Part shown: piece after piece, positions 23,397 to 36,378 of the stretch | Numbering within the stretch: the stretch's first letter is position 1 | Layout of the letters: every line of letters starts with the position of its first letter | The notes under the pieces: model-generated | What the model saw: only the letters and a program-made list of their open reading frames with translations | Told to the model about the DNA's origin: nothing | Databases searched by the model: none | Position numbers and translations under genes: made by a program | DNA from: Carnegiea gigantea | Lineage: Eukaryota; Streptophyta; Magnoliopsida; Caryophyllales; Cactaceae | Direction: 5' to 3' | Assembly (NCBI GenBank): GCA_029747015.1 | Contig: JAKOGI010002816.1 | Span: 1-64,000 of the forward strand | DNA: 64,000 nt

Positions 23397-26205
23397 AAGG
23401 TCCTGCGACCATAGGCCGCAACCTGAGTCTTGCATTTCATATAGTCGCCTAGGAACACTGTATGGTTATGTGACATATGCCTGCCTTGTGTGCAAATGTG
23501 AGTTTTATGTGAACGTTCGCGCATTTCACTAGTTAGGTGCGGCTTCCGTAAGCTGAATGGTTGGATGAGAGAACCATTTATTAAGATATAGGCCGAGTGA
23601 TTCGTATTGTCGTGCATGAAATAAGTGTTAGCTCAATTGAAAGTTGTTTCGTTTATATGTTTTGGTGATTTTAATCCAATGTTTAAGGAATATATGATTT
23701 GAATCGAACGATTGGAAAGCCTTAACTCTACGTTCATCTTTGCCCCTAAAATACGATTTGCTCCTCGGGCCCCATAATGGAGTGAGCAGACGTATTCAAG
23801 GTTGGTAGAGAAAGAGCTAGAAGCAATTAGACTATTTCCTTTCGAAAACCTAAGGACCTTGCAGGTTAAAGCCTTTTGTTCAGGGAGAAAGAACCTAGCA
23901 GACTTTGGAATTGTACATCATAGACAATCCCTCCTAAGGCTAGCGACCTACAATAAGACTCCTACGATCACCTATAGGATAGATGTACCCCGTAAGACCA
24001 GTAGTGCCACTGTTCTTACCCCTTGTTATCTGATTAATGGCTAGTCTCTACTTACTATGGTCAAGCCCAAGGCATACCTTTGACCCTAGAATGCTAATAA
24101 GGATTGCTACCGTTTGTACCCGTTTAGGTGACTCTTGTACAACATTATTGTGAACCATTGTGTTTGACAACATGCTATGTTTTCATAAATGTTTGGAAGC
24201 CCATATTGTTATATGAAGTGGCATGTATGGTTATTCGTGTGTTTCATAAGTGAGAGGTATAGTAAATAAACTACTTGGTACGTGTTTAAATTATTTCTAG
24301 TTGAATGTGCCACAAGGTTGGCCAAATAATTCAAGTTATGTGAATGTTTGCTTCATATAACCGTGCTTATCTAATTATAGCATAGCAACTAGCCCTTTTG
24401 CATTATAATTAAGTGGCTAACTGTGAACATACCTCATGACATGACTACACGACTGTGGCCTCTGCATTCGAGTGCTTACCCTTGTATGTATCATTGCATG
24501 ATGTGCTAAGATATTCGTAATGGTAGAGGAGTTACTCATTGTATATATGGCTAAGTTCTATGTTTCATATGTTTGATTGAGTGGCTAAAAACTCATATGC
24601 CTAACAAAAAGATCTTGTGACCATAGGAGTTTCATTCGCATTTATTGGCCTTGTACCTTCTTTGCCTAGACCATATGACATGCCAGCGTACTTGCGACCA
24701 TATTTGAATGCGTGACTTAAAGGGATATGAATGGATGTGTGTAAAACAATCCCTGGCAGGGTATAACTGAGTGTCCTGGCATGGTATGACTGAGTTAGCC
24801 GTATCATGTCTTGCATGCTGAATTTTTATGGGTACATGGTAGGTTTCATAGAGAACCTTGGATAGTGCTTTGCTAGCCATCATATGTGCTGCCAACGCTA
24901 TCTTACTATACTTTGCTTAGCATGTTTGGCCTTACCTTCAACCTAGTTGTCTTATAGCTAGATACGACACCGTTTGGCATAGTAGCACTTCCATTTCTCG
25001 GGTTACATGTATGTACACACATATCTAGAGCATGATGAGACGTCCTTAGGAGCCTGTGCTCGTATATTCTTGCAATGAATCAAACATTAATGTATTAAAT
25101 GAGCATAACCCTTCATTTGTATGAATCTATGACTGAAGAGACAATCGGTTCCAAGTAGAGACTTTACGGGAAGTCTCCCCGCCATCAAAACCATCGACTT
25201 ACATTATGCCTTAGCATTCCATTTCAAAGTTATTCTTCTCGACATGATACGCTAGTTTATGTTGATTCTTGATTTTTGACCTTCAGTGCTCCGTTATTAA
25301 CCCCTCCGTGATGTCAATGTGAATTCAAGTGTTACTCTGAGTCCCTTCGTTGTCAATGTCATGTAACATGATGTTTTTACTGCTTAGGTGCGATGTGATA
25401 GCTTTCTGACCAATTGATTTGACTTTGGAATGACTCAATATCCTTATGCCTTTGAATGAACCTGTCCAAGTTAACTGCCTTCATACGAACCTGACATGTC
25501 CTAAATAAGTTGTCGTGAATGAAAAGGCCTAAAAGTTAGCTTGGATTGATGTACAGACATCGGAATGTTGGTGCATATGTTTTCTTTTTGTAAATTGCTT
25601 GCCATGTATGTTTTAGACGCATTCATGCTCCCCGAGACTCCTAAGCTTAAGAATATTGGATTGCTAATATTATGCAATTCCATTATGCTTAAATGATACT
25701 ATGTGGTGCTATGCGACATTTCTATTACTCTAAATGTGTTATAGTAGTCTCCATGTTAATCATTGTGATCCCGAAAGTGACTTGAATTAATGTTTTAGGA
25801 TTAGACTGCTAGTGTATGACCTTAAGATGTCACTGTCTCAATTGTCGTGCCTTTAGATGCCCACTTATAGATGCATATGCATAGAATTATTGCTTGCCAT
25901 GCGAACTGAGTCTAGATCATTGAAAATCTATGTTTCTTTTTCAAAACAAACTCGATATGGTTTTCCACGCCAACTCATTTGCCTCTCTTCAATGCGATTT
26001 GCCCTCGGCGCCTAAATAGAGCGAGCAGACGCTTGAAGAGATTGGCGAGGAGGAGACTGGATACCATGAGGCAATCTTCTTTCGATTTAAAAAGTAATTT
26101 CTTCAAAATGACCTTTTGGAAACCAATCGCGTAGATCCTAGTTATGTGTATGCATTCTAGGAAAGACCGAACTTAGATATTGAATTTCGAGGACGAAATT
26201 CTTTT

Positions 26206-26218
26206 AAGGGGGGAAGAG
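26206..26218 (+). other. Polypurine tract (nested element)
   Basis: AAGGGGGGAAGAG directly abuts the 3' LTR. The upstream context TCGAGGACGAAATTCTTTT is also conserved in the outer element. Confidence 0.9.
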
Positions 26219-29200
26219 TGTAACACCCCGCATTTTCGTTTTCCGTTAAGCTAATTAAATGTCTTTTTTACGTTCTAAAATCGTATTTTTAGTAACCGTA
26301 TGAGTTAAATTATTAATCGATGTGCTTTTGGGAGCTATACTTTTATTAAAAAGGATATTATTATTGCTACTATTGATTTCAAAGTCAATTCGTGCCATTT
26401 ATGCCTTTAAATTATATCGATAATTCAATTTAGTCGTTATTCGATTTATTTAGTCGTTTCCTGAAAACGATTAGGTTTTCAACCTTAGAATTAGTTTCGA
26501 GGCTTATTAAATCGAACTTCGACGTATTTGGGTTCGAATAATTGATGAAGGGTTATGTATCGATTTGAGTTTAGAACAAGACATTTGAGATTGGACTAGC
26601 GGTTTTAGTTGAACGTTGTTAGTTTAACCCAAAACAAACAAAAAAAAAAAAGAGAGATTGAAAAGGGAGAAAAGGGGGACCGAAGTCGGGAGACCCCGAC
26701 CCCCCCTTCTCACCGCACGCTCTCTCTCTCTCTAGCCCATCTCTCTCACTCTCTCTCTCTCTCTCTCATCGGCGACCGGCCACCTGGCGCTGCCGCCGGC
26801 CAGCACGCGTCACCGGCGAGAGAAAGGGGCGAACGGTCCCCCACACCACGCGTCCACCACCGCCCAAAGGCCACCACCGTCTCCCTCATCTCCTCACCTC
26901 ACACACGCTATACTCGCCGGTTCCAAGCCCCAATCCGCCTCCCCTGGCTGCCGGCGACCAACCTGTGCCGAGGCTGAGCGAAAATCGGCCATGGCTGGGT
27001 CGATTCTGGCGCGAGGACGGCCGGATACGCGGTTGAAATCATGCATGCACGGTGAGTTCGAACTTCTCAACTCCTTTAAATTGAATCCCCACCTTGAATC
27101 CTCATTAACCATGCTTAAATTTCTCAAAAAGCCACAAGTTAGGGTTTTTGGGTTTGGGCTAGTCGATTCACGCGCGAAGAGCAGAGGAGCATCTGGCTTT
27201 TGGTGTTCGATTTTGGCCTCAATTCAAGCTAAATTGCGTGTCTCTAGCGTGGTATCGAGGTGGGTGTTCTTCGCCTCCTAAACTAATATTAATTTTCAAA
27301 CGAATTTCAGCAGATTGATGTTGCATGTTAAGTTAGGGTTTGTTAAATGCGTTAGAAATGGCAAGAAGTGAGCTATACCTGCTTAGGTTCGATTCATGTA
27401 GTTAATGGATGCCTAAGATTGTGATTCGAAGTGAATTATACGTGTTTAGCGTTAATTCGAATGCATGTAGTTAATGGATGCCTAAGATTGTGATTCGAAG
27501 TGAATTATACGTGTTTAGCGTTAATTCGAATGCATGTAGTTAATGGATGCCTGAGATTGTAAATTGATGCAAATTATGTGCGTTTAGCTTCAATTCGAAC
27601 CAATAAACGTGAATCATGCCTGAGTTGTTAATTTGAAGTAATTTAAATGTGTTTAGCGTCGATTCGAAACAATGAATGTAATTCATGCTTAAGATGTTAA
27701 TTCGAAGTAATTTAAATGTGTTTAGCGTCGATTCGAAACAATGAATGTAATTCATGCTTGAGATGCTAATTCGAAGTTAATTTAACGTGTTTAGCATCGA
27801 TTCAAGTTAATTAGTTGATGCATGAAAAAGAATTAAAAACGAAGTTATATTAACATGTTTAGCGTCGACTCAAGTTAATGAGATAACGTGCGAAAGAGAA
27901 TTAAAATCGAAGTTGTGTTAACATGCTTAGCTTCTATTCAAGTTATTTAGCTAATATATGAAAAAGGGTTAAAATCGAAGTCCTTTTAACGTGTTTAGCT
28001 TCCATTCGAATTGATTAACCGATGCGTGCAAATGAGCTAATTTTGAGGTTAATGAAATGTGTTTAGCTTCGAATCAAGTGGATTAGCTAATGCATGTTAA
28101 AGGAATTAATCTCGAAGTTATATAAACATGTTTAGGTTCGACTCGAGTTAAACTAACTAATGCATGTAAACGAATTAAATTCGAAGCTATTGAAATATGT
28201 TTAGTTTTCACTCGAACCTCTTTTCTTTGTACATTCATTCTTAGGAAAGTTGCTTCGAAATGTATCGTATATGTTTAGAATCAAATTCTGTTTGATTTAT
28301 GGAATAAAGTGTTGTCGATTCATGAATAAATGTGGCCATATGAACGCTTGTTGTAGCGCACCGCTGAATGGTGCTGGATGCTCAGGTAAGAACCTAAACT
28401 TCACCCTTTATTTTTATAAGCTAATAGGATAATATGTTGTGATTAATGAAATGATGAATCGAGTTGGTAGTTGGATGGTTTGAGAAAAGAATCACGAGCG
28501 TTCGAGGTCCTGTGGTACGGTGCTTGTGAGGAGGGAGTTCGGGTTGTGAAATTACCGCAATCGTGTGGATTGCGAGGCCATGTGTGGCTTATTGTGTTGA
28601 AATGATTACGAAGTGTTTAAATGTGATATGTGTATTCCCTTTTTCTTGTATGTCTAAAATGTAACATGCGTGTGGAAGGGTGATGTTTTAGCAAATGACT
28701 TTTCATGTGTTTTAAATGAATAATAGCCATATCTAGTAACGAGCTATGACCTATTTTAGCTATTCAAATAGTATTTGGAGGAATCCCTAAAACGTTTTTA
28801 ACAAAAGAGAGATGGGAATTATACGTTGAATGATTTTATTGTTTGAAATGGAAAATTACTAGCCGTTATGGCCGATACGCTTTAAGTGGCTAAGATAATG
28901 TGCTGCGGACAATATGATATGATGTAATGTTAACCTAGGGGATAAGTCCGGATAAACCCTAGAGGCCCTGACGAGGGCTAATGTAATGGTCCGATATGTT
29001 ATATGTAGCCATCCCGGGAGTAAGAGCTTAAGCGTGAGCGTTAGGTCTCACTATGGGGTCGAGAATAGTTCTCACCCAATCAGCACCCTGTAATGATCTT
29101 ATGCCAGAAGTACTTTCGTACTAAGTTAAGAAAAGCAATTGGCCTTTGCCATTTTATATGTTTTAAAGAAAAAGAATGTTTTATGGGCCCAAAGAGGCCG

Positions 29201-30578
29201 CATGGAATGGATATGAAATGCATACAAGGGTCGTTTTACGACGAATGCGAAATGTAAACTCTTTCAAAAGATTGAGAACCTCAAGGTTATGAAATGCTTT
29301 CAATGTTCAAAGAAAGTTTCATTGCAGATTTAAAGAAAATGTTCTTCAATATGATGAATGTGGAGTCTTAGCCTGTGTATTAAAGGAAAGCTTTCAATGG
29401 ATGCATTATGAATGATTCTTAAGTATGGTTGAACGTGGATTCCAATCTTATATGGCATCATTCTTATCCATAGCAAATATGTCTGATTTAAAGTGTATGA
29501 GATGAGAAAGAAAGTTATAGCACGTTGAAAATTCTATGAATGAAGGCGTCTCTTCCTAAAAGAATGAACGTTGATATGTGTTTATGTGTGTGATATGTAT
29601 ATTATATGAATGAAATGCCAAGAAAAGTGTATTTATGAAAAGGGATAACCTTATATACACATCATATGATTGAGGGTTCATGTGTAGTTCAAATGGAGTA
29701 TTAGGAAGTTATGTTATGAAAAGAAAAGATCCTTATACTTAGCCTTCGATACTCACATGCCTAACTGCTTGCTAGTAAAGAACTCCGTCGTTGAGGAGCC
29801 TGGAAATATGATTGGGTGGTCGAAGTGAAGTTTATGTTTAGTGATCCTCCCATAAAGGTTCTATGAATATCTATTATGATAGTAAAGTATGGAAACGTGA
29901 TATGTGACTAGTAAAGATAGTATTGCTTGCAACAGTTTTGCTTTTAAGGGGGTTGGTGGAGACTCACTGAGCGTGTGGTTGCTCATCCCATTACTTTTTC
30001 CCCTTTTCCCCAGGTTTTCTTTCTGACAGGAAGAAGTTGAGTCAGATAAGTCCAGAAGGAACCTATTGTTGCTTACAAGGCGTCGTATGTGCTCATTGGA
30101 AGGGATCTTACGTGTTTAATGAAGTCATGTAATGTACTTTAGTTTATAAAGGTCTGTAAACGATTATTCTAGTTCATGTAATGCATATGGTATAAAGGTC
30201 GCTCTATATGGCCGCTTGAGCCAACCATCAAGTTAGTTAGATGTCTTCTTGATTTAATTTAGCTATGTTTTGGGATGTAAATCTTAATACTCCGGTATTG
30301 TTAACCGTTGAGTTGTATCTTCTATTTCTTCTTTATCCATGAATCAATCTGGTTGGTGTACTCCGAGCGAATGGCTCGTTGAGTTATGAACTCCGGCGTG
30401 TGGCCATTGAGCTATGTTTCAAATGTTTGCGCTTCCGTTGATTTACAGGGACTTATTGTAAGGCTTTTAGCCTGAAAATGGTCAGTTTTTAGGGGAAACT
30501 CTGCCCATTTCATCCCAGGAATTAAGTAAGAAGTTAGGAAAGCGTAACGCTTCTGGCCTAGGGGATGGGGGTGTTACA
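26219..30578 (+). repeat. Nested LARD 3' LTR
   Basis: 4,360 bp, near-identical to the 5' LTR. Differences are mostly C/T and G/A changes, with one fewer CT unit in the leader microsatellite and small length changes near 30,085 and 30,140. It ends TGTTACA at 30,578. Confidence 0.92.
27390..28220 (+). repeat. ~69-bp tandem array in nested 3' LTR
   Basis: Counterpart of the array at 20,190-21,020 with the same unit order, so the array predates this insertion and has not changed copy number since. Confidence 0.8.
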
Positions 30579-30583
30579 CATAA
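30579..30583 (+). repeat. Target-site duplication of nested element (right, CATAA)
   Basis: Follows TGTTACA. It pairs with TATAA at 19,012-19,016 with one transition difference. Confidence 0.78.
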
Positions 30584-33500
30584 TGACCCTTAAAAACATT
30601 CTTTCTGAAATACTTAAAAAGGCAAAACGCTGACTGCTTTTCTTATTTAAATACTCTGGGCATAAGATTATCATAAAGTGCTGGTTGGCAGAGATCTACA
30701 CTCAATCCTAGTGAGATTAACTCACACTAAGCTCTTACTCCTAGGATGGCAACTGACTTTGGACCTTAACCCTCGCCAGGGTCTCTAGGGATTACTTCCT
30801 AGGCTAGGGATTTCCCCGTTCAAGTAGGTTCACTCCTATCCATTGTCTATAAGCACTTATCTTAGCCATTTAAACTGGTCATAACGACTAATAAGTTTGC
30901 TGCCTCTTACAGCGAAATCCTTTATCATGCAACTCACGCCTTTGTAAAACTCTTTAGGATTCCCCCGTTCAAGCAAGTTCACTCCTAAAACTGTATTCAC
31001 TTAGTTAAAATATGCCATCATGTGCTAATATATATGGCTACTATTATTTCAAAACATGAAATCCTTCTTTGAAAATTTCACCCTTATGCACATAATGTAA
31101 CTTGAGGACATGGAAGGGAAGGAGGTCCACATGTATCACATTCAAGCACTTCATAATCAATTTATCACAACGAGCCACACCTGGCCTCGCAATCCACACG
31201 ATTGCGGTTAATTCACAATCCAACAAACTCTCTCCTCACAAGCACCGTACCACAAGAACCTCAAACCACTCATAGTTCTTCCTCAAACCATGCAACTGCC
31301 ATCTCGATTTCAATTTCAAAATCTAGCATCCTAATCATTATGATGTACTGAAAAGCGATACATAACTTACGTAACTTACCAATGCTGGACTTACCGATTA
31401 AACAACTACAATTAGTAGAGTGCTGCAACCAACGGTTATAACCATGCACATATATATATACTTATAAGCATTCATACGAACTTAACTTGAAGCGGACGTC
31501 TAATATGTTAGGTTAGACTAACTAAGCATGAAACATAATTGCATTCATGTATGGCAGTTAGGGGGCATAAACATGCTCAGTTCGTCATCCAAATACTATG
31601 TCTAAAGCTATTGTATAAGCGTAATTCAACTGAATAGACAAGCGTTGATTCGGGCATTCATTCATTGACTCTAAGTTACATTTAGCCTATTACGTCATTT
31701 AAGCATATTACGTTTCACGGTATTTGTCTATCACACCATGGTTGCCAAGCCGGCCTAATTCTGTCATTCAAGCTTAACATAAGTCTAGTTTCTATTTAAG
31801 CATGAAACAATTCACTATTTAGGCTAATATCGTCATTTAGATATAATGCGGTTCAAGCGTTTTACTAAGCATGCTTATTTATACCATTTAAGCTTAACAT
31901 GAATCGAATCTCTATTTAAGCATAAAACGATTCACTTATTTAGGCTAATTTGGTCATTTAGGCATAATACGATTCTAAGCTTTCGTTTATCATATCAATG
32001 TTACTATTCGAACCCATTTAGGTCATTTAGATATAATACGCTTTTAGGCATTCGTTTACCATGTCGATGTTACTATTCGAGTCGACCTTTCAAACATGCA
32101 TTAACTAAATATACTAAACTTGATTCTAAACATGCATAGCTTACTACGAACCAAACTTTTAGGCACGTGTTAACTGAATGTACTAAAATCGATTCTAAGC
32201 ATTCATATTTCGTTTCGAAACTATTAATTGGGCATGAGCTAACTAGACGTGCCTGAATCGATTATAAACAGGCATAATTCATTTCGAAGCCATTTTTCAA
32301 GCATGAACTAACTGAACTAACATGCATCAATTTGAAGTGTCATTCGTTGTCCCGACATTACATTTCAAGCCTATTTGAGTCATTTTAGCATAATACGATT
32401 TAAGTTACTTTCAAGCAGTGATTTTGCACATTAATCGATTCGAACCAACTCAGGTATAACTGAAACATAGCTACAGCCTATAAACGAATTCCATGCATTT
32501 CTAAGCTAAAATTACAAACTGATTCGAGACATGCATAGCTAACGGCAGCAAACGGCACTCTAGGTACACAATCCGGTTGGCCATAAACGGGTATGAAATC
32601 ATCAGGCAACACATTTTCATTCAATTCATGACATTTCTAACTACTTTAGCTAGCCCTAATCTGACATGCAACATCAATCTGCTGAAAACGTTTTTGGAAA
32701 TAATAATAGCTTAGGAGGGGCGAAACACCCACCTGGACTCCAAGCTAAAGGCTCAAATCCCAGGCTGCTAGCTTGACTCTAGGGCTCGAACGACTCCCAT
32801 TTTCTCGGTTCTTGCTCACCCTCGCACGAACAGACCCCCAAACCGTGCCCCATTTGCCCAATTCAAACCCTAGTTTCAACCCAAACTCTCACTCACTGAC
32901 TTGATGCTTGAGGTTGCAATTTTAAAGTCGATTTAGAGGGGATTCAAGGCAATTAGAAACGAGATTGCATGGCTGAACTTTGGCTCGCATCTGGGGCTTG
33001 AATCGTAGCCCAATTCAACCGAAATCGCGCTGGCTTGTCTCCGATTTTGCCCGGATTTTACATCAAAGGGTTGGTTTGATGATGGGGAGGCGAAATCCAG
33101 GGATTTTCGAGCTGGGCTGAGCGAAAATTGGGGGCTTTGGGAGCTTGGCGATCGAGCATGGTGATGGAAGACGAAGAAGGTGCAGAGTAGAGAGAGGGAC
33201 AAGGGGGGGTGTCGGGTTACGCGTGGAATGAAGAAGAAAGGGCCGAGCGCCCCTTTCTCAAAAATGCCCCTCCCCTTTCTCTTTTGTTCTAGGTTGTTTA
33301 ATAATTAGCGCTGCTGGTCTGATTTCGTACTTCATAATCTAAACCCATATCGACAATATGACCTTCTACCGACTATTGGTTCCCAAGCATATGAAGGTTT
33401 GAGTTTCATAAACCTCGAAACTAATTCTAAGGTTAACAACCTACTCGCATTCAGGAAACGACTAAATAAATCGAATAATAACTAAATTAAACTATTGATA

Positions 33501-33695
33501 TGAATTAAGGGCACAAATAGCACGACTTAACTTTCAAATCAATAATAACAATAGTAATTCTTTTTAATAAAATTATCGTTCACATAAGCACATCTAATAA
33601 TAATTTAACTCGTAAAGTTAATAAAAATACGAATTTATAACGTAAAAAAGGTAATACAGTTAGCTTAACAGAAAACAAAGAATGCGGGTCTTACA
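30584..33695 (-). repeat. Outer LARD LTR B, right part
   Basis: Continues the interrupted middle LTR from TGACCCTTAAAAAC to ...GGTCTTACA. With the left part the middle LTR is 4,306 bp, like its sisters. A minus-strand 89-codon frame at 33,202-32,933 parallels one in LTR A. Confidence 0.88.
31650..32450 (-). repeat. Degenerate tandem array in LTR B
   Basis: Same array as in LTR A, but with a single copy of the 55-bp GGCACGTGTTAACTGAATGT unit (near 32,162). Confidence 0.65.
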
Positions 33696-33708
33696 TTCTT
33701 CCCCCCTT
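33696..33708 (-). other. Polypurine tract next to LTR B
   Basis: AAGGGGGGAAGAA on the minus strand, abutting the middle LTR. Its presence here, with a primer site at the other side of the same LTR, shows that LTR B serves as both a 3' and a 5' LTR. Confidence 0.85.
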
Positions 33709-36360
33709 AAAAGAATTTCGTCCTCGAAATTCTAAATCTAAGTTTGGTCTTTCCTAGAATGCACGCACACAACTAAGATCTACGCGGTAGGTTTCCAAAT
33801 GATTTCATTTTGCAGACGCTACTTCTTTTAAATTGAAAGGAAATGACTTATGGTATCCAGTCTCCTCCTCGCCAGTCCCCTTCCAGCGTCTACTCACTCT
33901 ATTTAGGTGCTGAGGGCAAATCGCATTGAAGAGGGGCAAATGAGTTAGCATGGACAACCATATTGAGTCTGCTTTGAAAATGAAATATAGATTTTCGATA
34001 ATCTAGACTCAGTTCGCATGACAAGCATTAACTCTATGCATATGCACCTATAAGTGGGCATCTAAAGGTATGGAAACTGGGACAATGACATTTTAAGGTC
34101 ATATACTTAGTAGTCTCATTCGAAAACATGAATTCAAGTCACTTTTGGGATCACAGTGATTCACATGGGGACTCCTATAAAACATTTAGAATAATAAAAA
34201 CGTCACATAGCACCACATAGTATCATTTGAGCATAATAGCATCACATAGCATTGCATAGAATCAGTAATTTAGTGTTCTCAAGTCTAGGATTCCCAAGTA
34301 ATATGAGGACGTCTAATACACATATAGTAAGCAATTACAAAACGGAAGCGTATGTGACCGATATTTCTATGTTTTTAAATCAATTCCGAATAACTTTTAA
34401 ACATTTCACTCATGGCAACTTAGACAGGGCATGCTAAAGTCGTATGAAGGCAGTTAACTTAGTCCCGTTCATTCAAAGGCATGAAGAAATCATATCACTC
34501 TAAGGTAAAATCAACTGATCAGGAAGCTACCACATCGTGCTTAAGGTAGTAGAGACATTATATTACGTCACATTGACAATGAAGGGGCTTAGGGTAATAC
34601 TCGAATTCACATTGACATCACGTAGGGTATACAACAGAGCACTAAGGATTAAGAACCATGAATAGCACGAACTAGCATATCATGTTGATAGGAACACCTT
34701 GAGGAGAGAATGCTATGACAAGAATACGTGAATATCAGTTTCTATGGTCGCCTCATCATGCTTCAAATACGTGTGTGCCGTTATTCAGTTATAACATGGG
34801 ACCAAGGAATTCATGGGATGTAAATGATGGCTCTAAGGTCATACCATGCTACGAATCACGAGAGTTAAATCGTTTGGATAGCTAGGTCACATGCCAAATC
34901 CAACTTAAGTCAAGCAAACACCAAGGTATGCACTTACTAAGCCAATCATTCACAAGACACTTGAAAACTGCATATGATGACATGACCCCAAGTATTCTAC
35001 CATGCTACCTTCTTACACATGAGATATATATCTCTATAGACGTGATTCATGTAAATATGGCTCTTTTGTCACCTAATCATGCATTACATACATCGAGTTC
35101 AACCAGTCCAATTATAACACAAGAAAACAGTAATGATGGGCTATGCATAATGATTCAAGAGTCACGTCGCGTAACTAATTGCACAAAGTCAAATTGTTCT
35201 AGCTAATACAGTTACATGTTTAATCAAATTCAAGCAAGCAGTTACCGAAGCTCATTTTGTTGGCATTTGATCACAAATACATCGATGGCCTTATAGGTAC
35301 GCGTTAAGGTCTTATGAGGTACATCTATCCTACAGGTGATCATGGGAGTCCTACTGCTTATGTCACTCACCTTGGTAGGGATTGTTTACTACGTACAATT
35401 CTAAAGTCTGCCAGGTTCTTTCTCCCTCATGCTTTCTAGGTACATCAGGGTTCGTTCGGGCCAAAACATTGTCACCCCATTCGCGAATATCAATCTATAT
35501 AACAAAAAGAACAAGTAATGCGTGGTTTAGGCAATAATGGCAAAGAGGGGAAACAGTAGGTACACCACGCAATGTTTAACGAGGTCCAACCATTAGCATT
35601 TAGTTTTTCAAGCATGTATGCAAAATATCTCCCAAATTCACTCAGGCAATTCAAAATTCACAGCAGCAAAGTACCATTTAGTAGGATATCAATCATAGCA
35701 ACTAATTTCCAATCATTCCTTTCCTAGCTCAATACGAAGAATTCTATCGACGTACACATCTTAGCACATACACCTTTACAAGCAACATTTGATAAAGACA
35801 AGGGCGCGTATTTGTGAATCTAAACTACCTCATCATCACTAACGGAAAGTTAATTCTTCGATGTAAGATAAACTTGGCTCGACTCCAACTCACTAGTCAG
35901 AAGACTTTAACCTACAAGGTCCTTAGGTTTTCAAAAGGAAATAGTTTAACTGCTTCTACCTCTCTCTTTACCAACCTTTGACTACGTCTGCTCACTCCAT
36001 TATAGGGCCCGAGGAGGAAATCGTACTTTAGGGGCAAAGATGGGCTTCAGAGTTAAGGCTTTCCAATCATTCAATTTCAAATCGTCAAGGCGTATAAGCA
36101 AACACGCAAACAACCTTTGATTGAATTAACACCTAACTCATTCATGAGAATACAAGTTATTCCGCTTACACCCTTAACAATTGGTTCGTTCACTCGATTA
36201 GTGAGCTCGCTCGAGCAGCACCTAGCCAGCTAAATGAGCTAACATTCACATTAAATGCACATTTATAGACCTAGTAGGCATATATCACATCATTATGAAT
36301 GCGTTCCTATCGACCTATATGAAAGCAAGACTCAGGTCATGGCCTATGGTCGTAGGACCA

Positions 36361-36373
36361 TGCTCTAATACCA
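36361..36373 (-). other. Primer-binding site with one mutation
   Basis: On the minus strand TGGTATTAGAGCA, one C-to-T change from the initiator-Met consensus seen at 17,805 and 23,384. Confidence 0.82.
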
Positions 36374-36378
36374 TTAAT

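Larger units (their letters stand above)
23380..26218 (+). mobile_element. Nested LARD internal domain (non-coding)
   Basis: 2,839 bp with no retroviral protein motif in six frames. Two diverged ~115-bp copies of one motif lie near its ends in the same orientation: 23,738-23,850 (ATACGATTTG-CTCCTCGGG ... GGAGTGAGCAGACG) and 25,975-26,090 (ATGCGATTTG-CCCTCGGCG ... AGAGCGAGCAGACG). Their conservation in a non-coding interior suggests a cis-acting RNA role such as packaging or dimerisation. Open frames such as 23,802-24,044 and the antisense 25,501-25,683 have no known domain. Confidence 0.85.
19017..30578 (+). mobile_element. Complete nested LARD element
   Basis: 11,562 bp with 5' LTR 19,017-23,379, primer-binding site, 2.84-kb non-coding interior, polypurine tract and 3' LTR 26,219-30,578. 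The termini are TGTAACACCCC / GGGGTGTTACA. It lies in the opposite orientation to its host element and belongs to a related but distinct subfamily; by eye, homology outside the variable leader module is roughly 70-80%. In the first ~1.1 kb of the two LTRs I count about 17 substitutions, mostly transitions, and three small indels, so the LTRs are about 98% identical and the insertion is much younger than its host. All structural signals are present but no protein is encoded. Confidence 0.92.
33696..36378 (-). mobile_element. LARD internal domain 2 (non-coding)
   Basis: 2,683 bp, collinear with internal domain 1. It has a ~34-bp segment near 35,863-35,898 (containing GATAAACTTGGCTCGACTCC) that domain 1 lacks. 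The paired end motifs lie near 33,905-33,930 and 36,005-36,035. No protein-coding potential beyond short open frames (34,252-34,437; 34,928-35,206). Confidence 0.82.
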
